A DNA stretch of 64,000 bases, taken from assembly GCF_000701345.1 (NCBI RefSeq), contig NZ_JNIJ01000041.1, positions 1 to 64,000 on the forward strand. The letters run 5' to 3'. Positions 36,092-44,402 of the stretch are shown here, in pieces (position 1 is the first letter of the stretch; every line of letters begins with the position of its first letter). The notes under the pieces are model-generated. The model searched no databases. It worked only from the letters and a program-made list of their open reading frames with translations, and was not told the DNA's origin. This DNA is from Bradyrhizobium sp. URHD0069. Its GTDB lineage: Bacteria > Pseudomonadota > Alphaproteobacteria > Rhizobiales > Xanthobacteraceae. A program made the position numbers and the translations under genes.

Positions 36092-36156
36092 GGTCCGCGC
36101 ACAATACGGGGGTCTTGGACCGGTTCAAAAACAGCCCCACTGGGAAAGGACGTGAC

Positions 36157-36525
36157 ATGGCTCAGGAGCCGATCGCCACCAAGGGAAACTTCCTGCACAT
36201 CTACGATTTTCGTGTGAAGGCCGGCCATGAGGCCGAATTCATCAAGTCATTCGAAAAGTTCGACTATTCCGATGACAATCCCATGCACAAATCGGCGGCT
36301 CAGGTGAAGGACGGCGTACTGTGCCGCGACACCGAAGATCCGCAACGGTTCTTCCTGATCGCGGAATGGGCGGACATCGAGGAACACGCGAAGATCCGCA
36401 AGATCCTCGCCAATGAGATCAAGCCGGAATTCATCAAGTACATCGAGGGCGGCAAGTTCGTGCCTAAATATGTCGAGGTGGTTTCCTCAACCCCGGATGA
36501 GATTCTTCAGAAGGCGGCAGGCTGA
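36157..36525 (+). CDS. Antibiotic-biosynthesis-monooxygenase (ABM) family protein
   Basis: 122-residue ferredoxin-like alpha/beta protein. NFLHIYDFRVKAGHEAEFIKSFEKF is the ABM opening strand-helix and RFFLIAEWADIEEHAKIRKIL the closing one. ABM proteins are small cofactor-free quinol monooxygenases, or binding/accessory proteins. The ATG at 36157 follows AAAGGA; the frame is open to a TTG at 36115 but that lacks a ribosome site. It is 5 bp before the GST gene and divergent from the oxygenase fusion, so a role in handling a hydroxylated aromatic intermediate is likely. No catalytic residue assignment is safe. Confidence 0.75.
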   Translation: MAQEPIATKGNFLHIYDFRVKAGHEAEFIKSFEKFDYSDDNPMHKSAAQVKDGVLCRDTEDPQRFFLIAEWADIEEHAKIRKILANEIKPEFIKYIEGGKFVPKYVEVVSSTPDEILQKAAG

Positions 36526-36530
36526 GGACC

Positions 36531-37175
36531 GTGCAGCGACAGCTCTACACTTTCTTCCGCTCCTCGACGTCGTTCAGGCTGAGAATCGCGCTGGCTTACA
36601 AGGGCCTCGACTATGAGCCGCATTATGTAAGCCTGCCGAAGATGGAGCATCACGCGGCCGGCTATCAGGCACTCAATCCGCAGCGGCTGCTGCCGCTTTT
36701 GATCGATCGCGGCCGCCGCTACACCCAGTCGCTGGCGATCATCGAGTATCTCGACGAGGCTTATCCCGAGCCGCCGCTGATGCCGCGCGACATTGAGGGG
36801 CGGAGTTACGTGCGGACCGTGTCGCAAATCATCGGCTGCGAAATGCACCCCTTGAATAATGTGCGGGTGCTCAAGCATTTGAAGACGCAATTTGGTGCAG
36901 ACGATGCAGCGACCAGGGCGTGGTACTCGCACTGGATCGCAGAAGGATTCCGGGGCTTGGAGGACTACTTGCGGGAGGCTCGGCGGCATGGCGCTTATTG
37001 CCTGGGCGATAGTGTCACAATGGCAGACATCTGTCTCGTGCCGCAGGTCTTCAACGCCGCACGGTTCGATTGTTCGGTTGATGACTATCCGATCATAAAA
37101 GGTGTCTTCGAGCGCTGCATGGCGCTTGGCGCATTCCGCGACACCCAACCGAGTACGCAGCCAGACGCGTTCTGA
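36531..37175 (+). CDS. Zeta-class GST, maleylpyruvate/maleylacetoacetate isomerase-like
   Basis: 214 residues. The N-terminal thioredoxin fold begins QLYTFFRSSTSFRLRIALAY with the zeta-class SSxSxRxRIAL glutathione-site motif, then QSLAIIEYLDE. The helical domain carries GCEMHPLNNVRVLKHLKTQFG, the GCxxHPxNNxR block typical of bacterial maleylpyruvate isomerase (NagL). Such enzymes isomerise maleylpyruvate from gentisate ring cleavage. Together with the NagG-like oxygenase this points to a gentisate route, but gentisate dioxygenase and fumarylpyruvate hydrolase are not in the window. The GTG start at 36531 follows GAGGACC and lies 5 bp after the ABM stop. Confidence 0.82.
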   Translation: MQRQLYTFFRSSTSFRLRIALAYKGLDYEPHYVSLPKMEHHAAGYQALNPQRLLPLLIDRGRRYTQSLAIIEYLDEAYPEPPLMPRDIEGRSYVRTVSQIIGCEMHPLNNVRVLKHLKTQFGADDAATRAWYSHWIAEGFRGLEDYLREARRHGAYCLGDSVTMADICLVPQVFNAARFDCSVDDYPIIKGVFERCMALGAFRDTQPSTQPDAF

Positions 37176-37191
37176 TGGCCGGCGGTGGCCA

Positions 37192-37752
37192 CTAACTCGG
37201 ATTATAGATCGTCCGGCCGAGATGGTTGTTGCCCTCGATCAGCAGCAGCAGCGTATCGATGAAGGCCTTGCGCTCGTCCGGCGAAAGCGGAGCCAGCAGC
37301 CTGTTTTGAGCGCGCAGCATGGCCGCATACATCTGCTCGGTGATGCGCTGCCCGGCCGGCGTCAAACGCGCAAGCACCATGCGCTTGTCCGCCTTGCTGC
37401 GATGGCGCTCCAGCAGTCCGCGCCGGGCAAGGCGTGCCAGCACGTCGGCGACATTGGTGCGATCGATGCCGAGCTCGCGACCGATCGAGTTCTGGTCGAG
37501 ATCGGGATTGAGTGACAGCGTGGTCAGAAGTCCGTACTGCACGGGCGTGATGTCGAACTCGTCGCACTCTTCGAAGAACAAAGCATAATGAATCTGGTGC
37601 AGCCGGCGCAGCAGGTAACCCGGTCGCGCCCACAGCGGCATGTCCGGCGATCTTGCCTGGCCGACGTCGCGGGCTTGCGCAAGGGAAAAGCCGTGCTTCT
37701 TTTTGGGCTCGGTGGCCCGTGATTTCGTCGCTGTGTTGCGGCGTGTTATCAT
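37192..37752 (-). CDS. MarR-family transcriptional regulator
   Basis: 186 residues. It has an N-terminal basic extension, then dimerisation helix PGYLLRRLHQIHYALFFEE. The winged helix follows: ITPVQYGLLTTLSLNPDLDQ, recognition helix GIDRTNVADVLARLARRGLL, and wing RSKADKRMVLARLTPAG. A MarR protein in an aromatic catabolic cluster is normally a repressor released by the substrate or its CoA ester. It is convergent with the GST gene and divergent from the ABC transporter; a motif copy lies in that divergent region (37896-37914), so it probably controls itself, the transporter and the oxygenase genes. Confidence 0.9.
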   Translation of the reverse strand: MITRRNTATKSRATEPKKKHGFSLAQARDVGQARSPDMPLWARPGYLLRRLHQIHYALFFEECDEFDITPVQYGLLTTLSLNPDLDQNSIGRELGIDRTNVADVLARLARRGLLERHRSKADKRMVLARLTPAGQRITEQMYAAMLRAQNRLLAPLSPDERKAFIDTLLLLIEGNNHLGRTIYNPS

Positions 37753-37895
37753 TGTCCTTCAATCCGATCTCGGGTACGTCGGCGAGCGCCGCTTCCCAAG
37801 CTGTTCTGCAATCCGGCAAGAAAGTACAGCGGATTCGCGCGCCGAACCCATGCAATGCGGCTTCCTAGAGTATCCTGCCGCCCGCGACAAATTCG

Positions 37896-37914
37896 TCAGT
37901 ACACCATCCTATCT
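37896..37914 (+). promoter_or_regulatory. Regulon motif, copy 2 (marR / ABC transporter)
   Basis: TCAGTACACCATCCTATCT matches copy 3 at 16 of 19 positions and shares the upstream TTCG. It lies 62 bp before the binding-protein gene and 144 bp before marR. Confidence 0.55.
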
Positions 37915-37975
37915 TGCGCTGCCCGACAAACCTGTTAGCCTCTCACGCGCCGGCCATTGAACATTCGAGGTATGC

Positions 37976-38998
37976 ATGCTTCGCCTGCGCCATTTGTCCC
38001 GCACGTTCATCGCGCTTCTTGCGCTTCAGCTGCTTGCCTGCGAAGTCACGGCCGCCGACGCGATCAGGGTCCGGCTCGACTGGACGCCTTGGGGCGACCA
38101 GGCCCCGTTCCACCTTGCGCAGGAAAGCGGGTTGTTCAAGAAATACGGTCTCGACGTCAGCATCGACGACGGCAACGGCTCGGTGGCCACGGTGCAAATC
38201 GTTGGCAACGGCGAGTACGATGTCGGCCACGCCTCGCTCGCGCCAATGGCGATCGCGCGCTCTAAGGGTCTACCGGTAAAGGCGATCGCAGGCTTCATCC
38301 AGGAAAACGATATCGGCCTTTTGGTGCCGAAGGACGGCGGCATCAGCAGTGCGGCGGACCTCAAAGGCAAGAAGATCGCGTTTACCGCGGGTTCGCTCGA
38401 GGCTCCGTTCATCGACCGCTTTCTCGCCACCGGCAAGCTGAAGCGCGACGACGTCGACCTAATCAACGTCGACGCGGCCGGCAAGGCCGGCATGTACATG
38501 ACGGGTCGTGCCGATGCGGCGTTTTCCTCGGTGCCGTTTTTCCTTGCCGTGGTCGAGTCCAAGCGGCCGTCGACCGCCGTGCGCTTTGCCGACGCCGGAT
38601 TGCGATTTCCCAGCTTTGGGCTGTTTGCGACCGAGAAAACCATCGGCGCCAAATCCGACGCGCTCAGGCGATTCACGAGCGTGGTGGCCGGATGCTGGGC
38701 CTACATCTTCAACGGCCACGAGGACGAAGGTGTAAAGGCGATCATGGCCGCCCGGCCACAGGCCAAGCTCGACCCGAAAGTGTTGCGGCAGCAGATCGAT
38801 ACGCTAAAGAACTACGCGCAGACGGATGCCGTCCGCTCGCTCCCGTTCGGAACTATGGCGCCGTCGGACTGGCAGCAGGCGGTGACAACCCTCTCGCAGG
38901 GCGGGCTGCTCAGTGATGCCATGGATCCGCGCGATCTCTACACCAACGACATGATCGATCCAAAGATCGTCGCTGAGGTCAGCACGGCCTTGAAGTAA
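37976..38998 (+). CDS. NitT/TauT-type ABC transporter, periplasmic binding protein (NMT1-like)
   Basis: 340 residues with signal peptide (MLRLRHLSRTFIALLALQLLACEVTAADA). The mature start VRLDWTPWGDQAPFHLAQESGLFKKYGLDV is the NMT1/SsuA-like signature; VQIVGNGEYDVGHASLAPM and LKGKKIAFTAGSLEAPF follow. Family ligands are sulfonates, pyrimidine precursors, riboflavin and aromatic acids. It heads a three-gene importer operon (10-bp gap to the ATPase) inside the aromatic island, so it probably takes up the island's substrate. Confidence 0.88.
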   Translation: MLRLRHLSRTFIALLALQLLACEVTAADAIRVRLDWTPWGDQAPFHLAQESGLFKKYGLDVSIDDGNGSVATVQIVGNGEYDVGHASLAPMAIARSKGLPVKAIAGFIQENDIGLLVPKDGGISSAADLKGKKIAFTAGSLEAPFIDRFLATGKLKRDDVDLINVDAAGKAGMYMTGRADAAFSSVPFFLAVVESKRPSTAVRFADAGLRFPSFGLFATEKTIGAKSDALRRFTSVVAGCWAYIFNGHEDEGVKAIMAARPQAKLDPKVLRQQIDTLKNYAQTDAVRSLPFGTMAPSDWQQAVTTLSQGGLLSDAMDPRDLYTNDMIDPKIVAEVSTALK

Positions 38999-39007
38999 GG
39001 CGCGAGG

Positions 39008-39772
39008 ATGATCGCCGCAAAGGACGTCGGCAAGCGGTTTGGCGATGCCGCCGACGGGGTCACCGCCATCGCAAACATCTCGATGAACATCGCGGAAGGC
39101 GAGTTCGTCAGCCTGCTTGGGCCGAGTGGCTGCGGCAAGAGCACGTTCCTCCGCTGCCTGGCCGGACTCGAGCAAACCACCGGCGGGACACTGCTGGTCG
39201 ACGGCAAGCCAATCGAGGGCCCGCCCGAACGGCTGGGCATGGCGTTCCAGCGCGACGCCCTGCTGGACTGGATGAACGTGCTCGACAACGTGCTGTTGCC
39301 GGCCGACTTCAGCGGCGGGCGCAGACGCGAATTCGAGCCGCGGGCGCGCGAGCTGCTCAAAATGGCAGGGCTTTCGGGCTTCGTGCAAGCCTATCCGCGC
39401 ACCCTGTCGGGAGGCATGCGCCAGCGTGTTGCGATGTGCCGGTCCCTGTTGCTGGAGCCACGGCTATTGCTGATGGACGAGCCGTTCGGCGCGCTGGACG
39501 CGCTGACGCGCGACCAGCTCAATGTCGACCTTCACCGGCTCTGGACGCAGCTGCGGATGACCGTGGTCTTTGTCACCCACAGCATCTCGGAGGCGATCTT
39601 CCTGTCCAGCCGCATCGTCGTATTCAGCCCGCGTCCGGGCACTGTGATTGAGGACATCCAGGTCGAGCTGCCGGATGAGCGCAGGCTCGCAGTGCGCGAG
39701 ACAGAGCCGTTCGGACGCTACTCGCGCCATGTCCGCGGCCTGTTCGAGAACATGGGGCTACTGCATGACTGA
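39008..39772 (+). CDS. NitT/TauT-type ABC transporter ATPase
   Basis: 254 residues. Walker A GPSGCGKST, Q-loop AFQRDALLDWM, signature LSGGMRQR, Walker B LLLMDEPFGALDALTR and switch His in VFVTHSISEA are all intact. It energises import with the preceding binding protein and the permease that overlaps its 3' end by 8 bp. Confidence 0.93.
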   Translation: MIAAKDVGKRFGDAADGVTAIANISMNIAEGEFVSLLGPSGCGKSTFLRCLAGLEQTTGGTLLVDGKPIEGPPERLGMAFQRDALLDWMNVLDNVLLPADFSGGRRREFEPRARELLKMAGLSGFVQAYPRTLSGGMRQRVAMCRSLLLEPRLLLMDEPFGALDALTRDQLNVDLHRLWTQLRMTVVFVTHSISEAIFLSSRIVVFSPRPGTVIEDIQVELPDERRLAVRETEPFGRYSRHVRGLFENMGLLHD

Positions 39773-40556
39773 GGCCTCTCGCGGCTACGCCGTAGCGCTC
39801 CGCCGCAAAGCGCTGCCCTTCGCGGGTGCGGCCGGATTCCTGCTGTTGTGGGAACTGTTCTGCCGCATCTACCAGGTACGCCCGGTGCTGCTGCCGCCAC
39901 CTTCGCTTATCTTCGGCGAGCTTGCGCAGTCGCCCTTGTGGTTCGCACAGCAGACCGCCTACACGGTTGGCATCACGCTGGCTGGGTTCATGGTAGCGGC
40001 CATACTCGGCGTGCTGTTTGCGGTGGTCGTCACCGAATGGAAAGTGCTGGATCGGCTGTTGTTCCCGTTGTTCGTCGCGCTCAACAGCGTCCCGAAAGTC
40101 GCAATTGCGCCGCTCTGCATCATTTGGTTCGGCACCGGCGCCGAGCCGAAGATTGCGATCGCATTTCTGATCGCGGTGTTCGCGGTGGTCATCGACACCA
40201 TCCTGGGCCTGCGTTCTGTCCCTCCCGACATTCTCGACCTGGCTCACACATTGCGCGGTTCACGCTGGAAGGTGCTCACGCGCATCAAACTCTTCTGTGC
40301 CCTGCCCCACCTATTCGCCGGACTGAAAGTCGCGATGTCTCTGGCGTTGGTCGGGGCGATCGTCGGCGAGTTCGTGTCGTCGCAGCGCGGCCTCGGCTAC
40401 GTCATCCTGAGCGCGCAAGGCATGTTCGACACGCCGCGCGTGTTCGCGGCCATCGCCATCCTGGCCGTGCTTGGCGTCGTCTTGATCGAGTTGCTGGATT
40501 TCGTCGAGCGACTTGCATTGCCATGGCAACACATCACCGGACGCGCAACGCACTAG
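39765..40556 (+). CDS. NitT/TauT-type ABC transporter permease
   Basis: 263 residues, six or so hydrophobic helices. VALNSVPKVAIAPLCIIWFG and the EAA loop LRGSRWKVLTRIKLFCALPHLFAGLKVAMSLALVGAIVGEF are typical of this permease family. I chose the ATG at 39765, which overlaps the ATPase gene by 8 bp; the frame is open further upstream without a better start. Confidence 0.9.
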   Translation: MTEASRGYAVALRRKALPFAGAAGFLLLWELFCRIYQVRPVLLPPPSLIFGELAQSPLWFAQQTAYTVGITLAGFMVAAILGVLFAVVVTEWKVLDRLLFPLFVALNSVPKVAIAPLCIIWFGTGAEPKIAIAFLIAVFAVVIDTILGLRSVPPDILDLAHTLRGSRWKVLTRIKLFCALPHLFAGLKVAMSLALVGAIVGEFVSSQRGLGYVILSAQGMFDTPRVFAAIAILAVLGVVLIELLDFVERLALPWQHITGRATH

Positions 40557-40698
40557 TCCTATCGAAATTGCTGCACCAGCGGTGCGCACCACGTCGATCG
40601 TTTATGCATGGCGCCGATGGCAGGCAGCGTGCCGAATCTTTCCTCTCGGCGGCGCTAAATCCGGAGCGTTTCCCGTTTGACAGTCCTCGGAAAGTTCA

Positions 40699-40717
40699 TC
40701 AGTATACCATCATATTT
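40699..40717 (+). promoter_or_regulatory. Regulon motif, copy 3 (TRAP binding protein / molybdenum hydroxylase)
   Basis: TCAGTATACCATCATATTT is closest to the consensus. It lies 179 bp before the TRAP binding-protein ATG and 143 bp after the permease stop, marking a separate transcription unit. Confidence 0.6.
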
Positions 40718-40718
40718 T

Positions 40719-40730
40719 TATGACGTCATA
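40719..40730. promoter_or_regulatory. Perfect 12-bp palindrome TATGACGTCATA
   Basis: TATGACGTCATA at 40719-40730 immediately follows motif copy 3. It is a perfect dyad and may be part of the same operator or a second regulator's site. Confidence 0.35.
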
Positions 40731-40895
40731 TTCAATGCGCTGGACAGGGGAAAGTGCGACGATGGCTCTGCGAAGCAACGATGCCACTACGATTGGAAGA
40801 AGATCATTTCGGCGACCGCGCTGCTGGCCTTATCCGGCTTGCCGCACGCGACAGCGTTTTTGTTTGTCTGGCCAACAACTGCGTGGAGCATCGCG

Positions 40896-41975
40896 ATGAA
40901 GAGGCGCACCTTCCTGAGCCAGGCGGCCGGGGCCGCCGCCCTCGCCGTCGCAACTCCGGCCATCGCCCAATCGGGCCAGGTCCGCTGGCGCATGACCACA
41001 AGCTGGCCGAAGAGCCTCGACACCATCCATGGCTCGGCGGAGCTCATGAGCCAGCGTATTGCTCAGCTCACCGACGGCAAGTTTCAAGTGGGCGTGTTCG
41101 CCGGCGGCGAAATCGTTCCTGGCACCCAGGTCTTTGATGCGGTCGCGAACAGCACCGTGGAATGCGGTCACACCTTGACCGCGTTCTATGTGGGAAAAAA
41201 CCCGGTATACGCCTTCGATTCCGGCGTTGCCTTCGGTGCCAATTCGCGCCAGCAGGCGGCATGGCTCTACTACGGCGGAGGTCTTGAAGTGCTGCGCGAA
41301 GTTTTCCGCAAGGAAGGATTGCTCAATTTTCCCTGCGGCAACACCGGCGTGCAGATGGGCGGTTGGTTTCGCAAGGAGATCAAGTCGGTCGAAGATCTCA
41401 AGGGCTTGCGCATGCGAATCGGCGGACTCGGCGGGACCGTGCTGTCGCGGCTCGGCGCGGTGCCGACGCAAATCCCCGCCGGCGACATCTATCCGGCGCT
41501 TGAACGCGGTACCATTGACGCGGCGGAGTGGATCGGGCCGTATGACGATGAAAAGCTCGGCTTCGCCAAGGTGGCGAAATACTATTATACGCCGGGATGG
41601 TGGGAAGGCTCGGCGATGATCACCACGCTCGTCAACGCCGCGGCATGGGACGCGCTCCCGGTGCAATTCAAGGCCGCGTTCGAGACCGCCGCCAACGAGC
41701 AGAATCTGCTGATGCAGGCCAAGTACGATGCGCGAAACCCGGATGCGCTGCGGCGACTGATCGCGGGCGGGACTGAGTTGCGGGCGTTTCCGCAACCGGT
41801 GCTCGAGGCCTGCTACAAGGCGTCGATCGAGACCTTCGACGACATCGCCGCCAAGAACGGCGACTTCAAGAAGGTGTACGAGCACTGGAAAGCGTTCATG
41901 AACCAGTCCAATAGCTGGTTCCGTGTGGCCGAGCACCGGCTCGACGCATTTCGCTACGGCGCCGCCGTCTGGTAA
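40896..41975 (+). CDS. TRAP transporter DctP-family binding protein (TakP-like)
   Basis: 359 residues. The ATG at 40896 (GGAG upstream) gives a Tat-type signal MKRRTFLSQAAGAAALAVA with cleavage near AIAQS. The mature part begins WRMTTSWPKSLDTIHGSAEL; AGGEIVPGTQVFDAV, GNTGVQMGGWFRKEI and PALERGTIDAAEWIGPYDDEKLGF are blocks shared with the alpha-keto-acid binder TakP. No DctQ/DctM membrane genes are nearby, so it is an orphan or works with a distant pair. It precedes the molybdenum hydroxylase by 63 bp and probably shares its promoter. Confidence 0.9.
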   Translation: MKRRTFLSQAAGAAALAVATPAIAQSGQVRWRMTTSWPKSLDTIHGSAELMSQRIAQLTDGKFQVGVFAGGEIVPGTQVFDAVANSTVECGHTLTAFYVGKNPVYAFDSGVAFGANSRQQAAWLYYGGGLEVLREVFRKEGLLNFPCGNTGVQMGGWFRKEIKSVEDLKGLRMRIGGLGGTVLSRLGAVPTQIPAGDIYPALERGTIDAAEWIGPYDDEKLGFAKVAKYYYTPGWWEGSAMITTLVNAAAWDALPVQFKAAFETAANEQNLLMQAKYDARNPDALRRLIAGGTELRAFPQPVLEACYKASIETFDDIAAKNGDFKKVYEHWKAFMNQSNSWFRVAEHRLDAFRYGAAVW

Positions 41976-42038
41976 ACTGGCCCAGCGCCTGCGCGCCAAC
42001 GACGCCGGGTTCGGGCGATCGCGAGAGGGCAACGAAGG

Positions 42039-44402
42039 ATGAAGCATCAGGGCATCGGCGCGCGGGTGCCGCGCAAGGAGGATGCGCGCTTCCTGCATGG
42101 CCGCGGTCAGTACGTCTCGGACATCATTCTTCCAGGCCAGAGCGAGGTCGCTTTCCTGCGCAGCCCCGCGGCGCACGCAGTACTGCGCGGGATTGCCAAG
42201 CCGCGCGGGCTCGAGTCCGTCGTGTTCACCGCAGCCGACCTCGCCGGCATCCAGCCGATTACCGCACAGTGCACCGTACCTGGCTACAAAGTGTCGGTGC
42301 AGGATCCGCTGGCGCGCGGCAAGGTGCGGTATGCCGGCGAGCTGATCGCCATGGCGGTGGCGCCCAGCCGCGCCGTCGCCGAGGACATCGCCGAGCAGAT
42401 AGTGCTCGATCTCGATGAGCTTCCGGCACTCGTCGATGCACACGCGGCGCGTGCGACGACGACGCGGATACACGAAGAATGGGAAGACAACCTCTTTCTC
42501 ATCCTTAATTACGACAACGGTTTCGAAGAGCATGCGAGCAAGGCGTCCGTCGTCGTTGAGCGCGAAGTGTCGATGGCGCGGCAGGCGATGGTGCCGCTCG
42601 AAGGCAAGGCCATCGTTGCCGACTGGGATTTCCGCGCCGATCAACTTATTGTTTATACCTCGACGCAGGTGCCTCACGTCATCCGGATCGGCCTCGCCCA
42701 GAGTCTGGGGCTCGAAGAGGGGCGCATCCGCGTGATTGCCCCCGATGTCGGCGGCGGCTTCGGATACAAATGCGTGCTGCAGCCTGAAGAGATCTGCGTC
42801 GCCTGGCTGGCGCTGACCTACAAACGTCCGTTCCGATACGTTGAAGACCGCCGCGAACACCTGATCGCCGGCGCCAACAGCCGACAACACCATTACCGGC
42901 TGCGCGCCCACGCTGACGAGCGGGGGCGGCTACTGGCGCTCGACGCCGAGGTCACTGTTGACGGCGGTGCCTATTCGAACTGGCCGTTCACGGTGGCGCT
43001 CGAGCCCGGTCAAGCCACCGGCAACCTGCCCGGCCCTTACGATATCAAGGGCTACCGCTGCAAAACCTATTGTGTCGCCACCAACAAGCCCGGCTTCCTG
43101 CCATATCGCGGGGTGGCACGCACCAGCGTCTGCTTCGCGATCGAACTCCTAATGGATGCCATCGCGCGCAAGGTTGGCCGGGAGCCATGGGAAGTACGCC
43201 GCGAGAACCTGGTGACTGCGCAGGCGATGCCCTACATCAACGTGACGCGCAAGCATTACGACAGCGGAGACTATCCGAAGAGCCTTGACACGGTGCGACG
43301 GGAGATCGATCTAGACCTATGGCGGGCGCGCCAGCTCCGCAGCGAGCCGGACGGTCGGCGCATCGGGATCGGTTTCGCCAGCTATTGCGAGCAATCGGCG
43401 CACGGCACCAGCGTGTTCGCGGCCTGGGGACTTCCGCTCATACCGGGCTACGATCAGGCAACGGTTCGCCTAGTCGCAGATGGCAGCCTGGAGGTGCGCG
43501 TAGGCGTCCACTCCCATGGCCAGGGTATGGAGACTACCCTGGCGCAGATCGCGCACGAGGTACTCGGGACCGACATCGCCAACATACGCGTGATCCATGG
43601 CGACACGGGAATGACGCCGTTCTCAACCGGCACTTACGCCTCGCGCAGCATCGTGATGGCGGGCGGCGCCGTGGCCAAGAGCTGCGAGGCGCTGATACCG
43701 CGGCTGCTCGCGATCGGCTCGCACCTGATGCAATGCGCCAGCAATACCGTCCAGTACATGCCCGGCCGCGTCGTCGGACCGCAATCGTCCGTATCGGTCA
43801 GGGAAATCGCACAGGCATGGTATCGGCAGCCGCAATTGCTGCCGCCCGACGTCGACGTCAACGGACTGGAAGCGACGATCGGCTATAAGCCGCAGGTCGA
43901 CACCGGCGCGTTCAGCTACGCATCGCATGCAGCCGTGGTGGCGGTGGACGTCGACATGGGTAGCGTCGAAATCCTCGATTATGTCATCGCTGAAGATTGC
44001 GGACGCATGGTGAATCCGATGGTCGTCGATGGTCAAACGATGGGCGGAGCGGCACAGGGCATCGGCACCGCGCTGTTCGAGGAAAGCCCCTACGATGTCA
44101 ACGGCCAACCGCTCGCGTCAACCTTCATGGACTATCTGCTGCCCGGCCCCACAGAAGTCCCAAAATTCCGCATCTATCATACTGAGACATTGTCGCCCTA
44201 CACCGCCTTCGGCATCAAGGGCATGGGTGAAGGCGGCGCGATCGCTCCGCCGGCGGTGCTGTTCAATGCGGTTAACGATGCGCTGCGCGGCCTCAATGTC
44301 GAAGTGTCGGAAACCCCGCTGACACCCCGCCGCCTGCTTGCGGCTATCGAGCGTGCCTCCGCACAGCGCGCGCCGGCATCCGTCAGGAGCGCGCGGGAAT
44401 GA
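42039..44402 (+). CDS. Xanthine dehydrogenase-family molybdopterin subunit (CoxL/CutL-like, not CODH)
   Basis: 787 residues, large subunit of a molybdenum hydroxylase. GIGARVPRKEDARFLHGRGQYVSDI is the standard N-terminus. Moco contacts are in VGGGFGYK and the active-site Glu731 in FGIKGMGEGG. The loop that in form I CO dehydrogenase is AYRCSFR reads PYRGVARTS (355-363), so this is not a CO dehydrogenase; it more likely hydroxylates an aromatic or N-heterocyclic ring, or an aldehyde. It is the first of three subunit genes with 4-bp ATGA overlaps. Confidence 0.9.
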   Translation: MKHQGIGARVPRKEDARFLHGRGQYVSDIILPGQSEVAFLRSPAAHAVLRGIAKPRGLESVVFTAADLAGIQPITAQCTVPGYKVSVQDPLARGKVRYAGELIAMAVAPSRAVAEDIAEQIVLDLDELPALVDAHAARATTTRIHEEWEDNLFLILNYDNGFEEHASKASVVVEREVSMARQAMVPLEGKAIVADWDFRADQLIVYTSTQVPHVIRIGLAQSLGLEEGRIRVIAPDVGGGFGYKCVLQPEEICVAWLALTYKRPFRYVEDRREHLIAGANSRQHHYRLRAHADERGRLLALDAEVTVDGGAYSNWPFTVALEPGQATGNLPGPYDIKGYRCKTYCVATNKPGFLPYRGVARTSVCFAIELLMDAIARKVGREPWEVRRENLVTAQAMPYINVTRKHYDSGDYPKSLDTVRREIDLDLWRARQLRSEPDGRRIGIGFASYCEQSAHGTSVFAAWGLPLIPGYDQATVRLVADGSLEVRVGVHSHGQGMETTLAQIAHEVLGTDIANIRVIHGDTGMTPFSTGTYASRSIVMAGGAVAKSCEALIPRLLAIGSHLMQCASNTVQYMPGRVVGPQSSVSVREIAQAWYRQPQLLPPDVDVNGLEATIGYKPQVDTGAFSYASHAAVVAVDVDMGSVEILDYVIAEDCGRMVNPMVVDGQTMGGAAQGIGTALFEESPYDVNGQPLASTFMDYLLPGPTEVPKFRIYHTETLSPYTAFGIKGMGEGGAIAPPAVLFNAVNDALRGLNVEVSETPLTPRRLLAAIERASAQRAPASVRSARE

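Larger units (their letters stand above)
40557..40895. other. Regulatory region before the TRAP binding protein
   Basis: 339 bp without a recognised gene. It carries motif copy 3 and an adjacent 12-bp palindrome (entries below). The downstream reading frame is open through much of it but gives no plausible protein. Confidence 0.4.

Noticed and set aside
40830..42911. Minus-strand open frame of 693 codons opposite the TRAP and molybdenum hydroxylase genes
   Set aside because: Antisense shadow; no family resemblance and would cover an intergenic start region.
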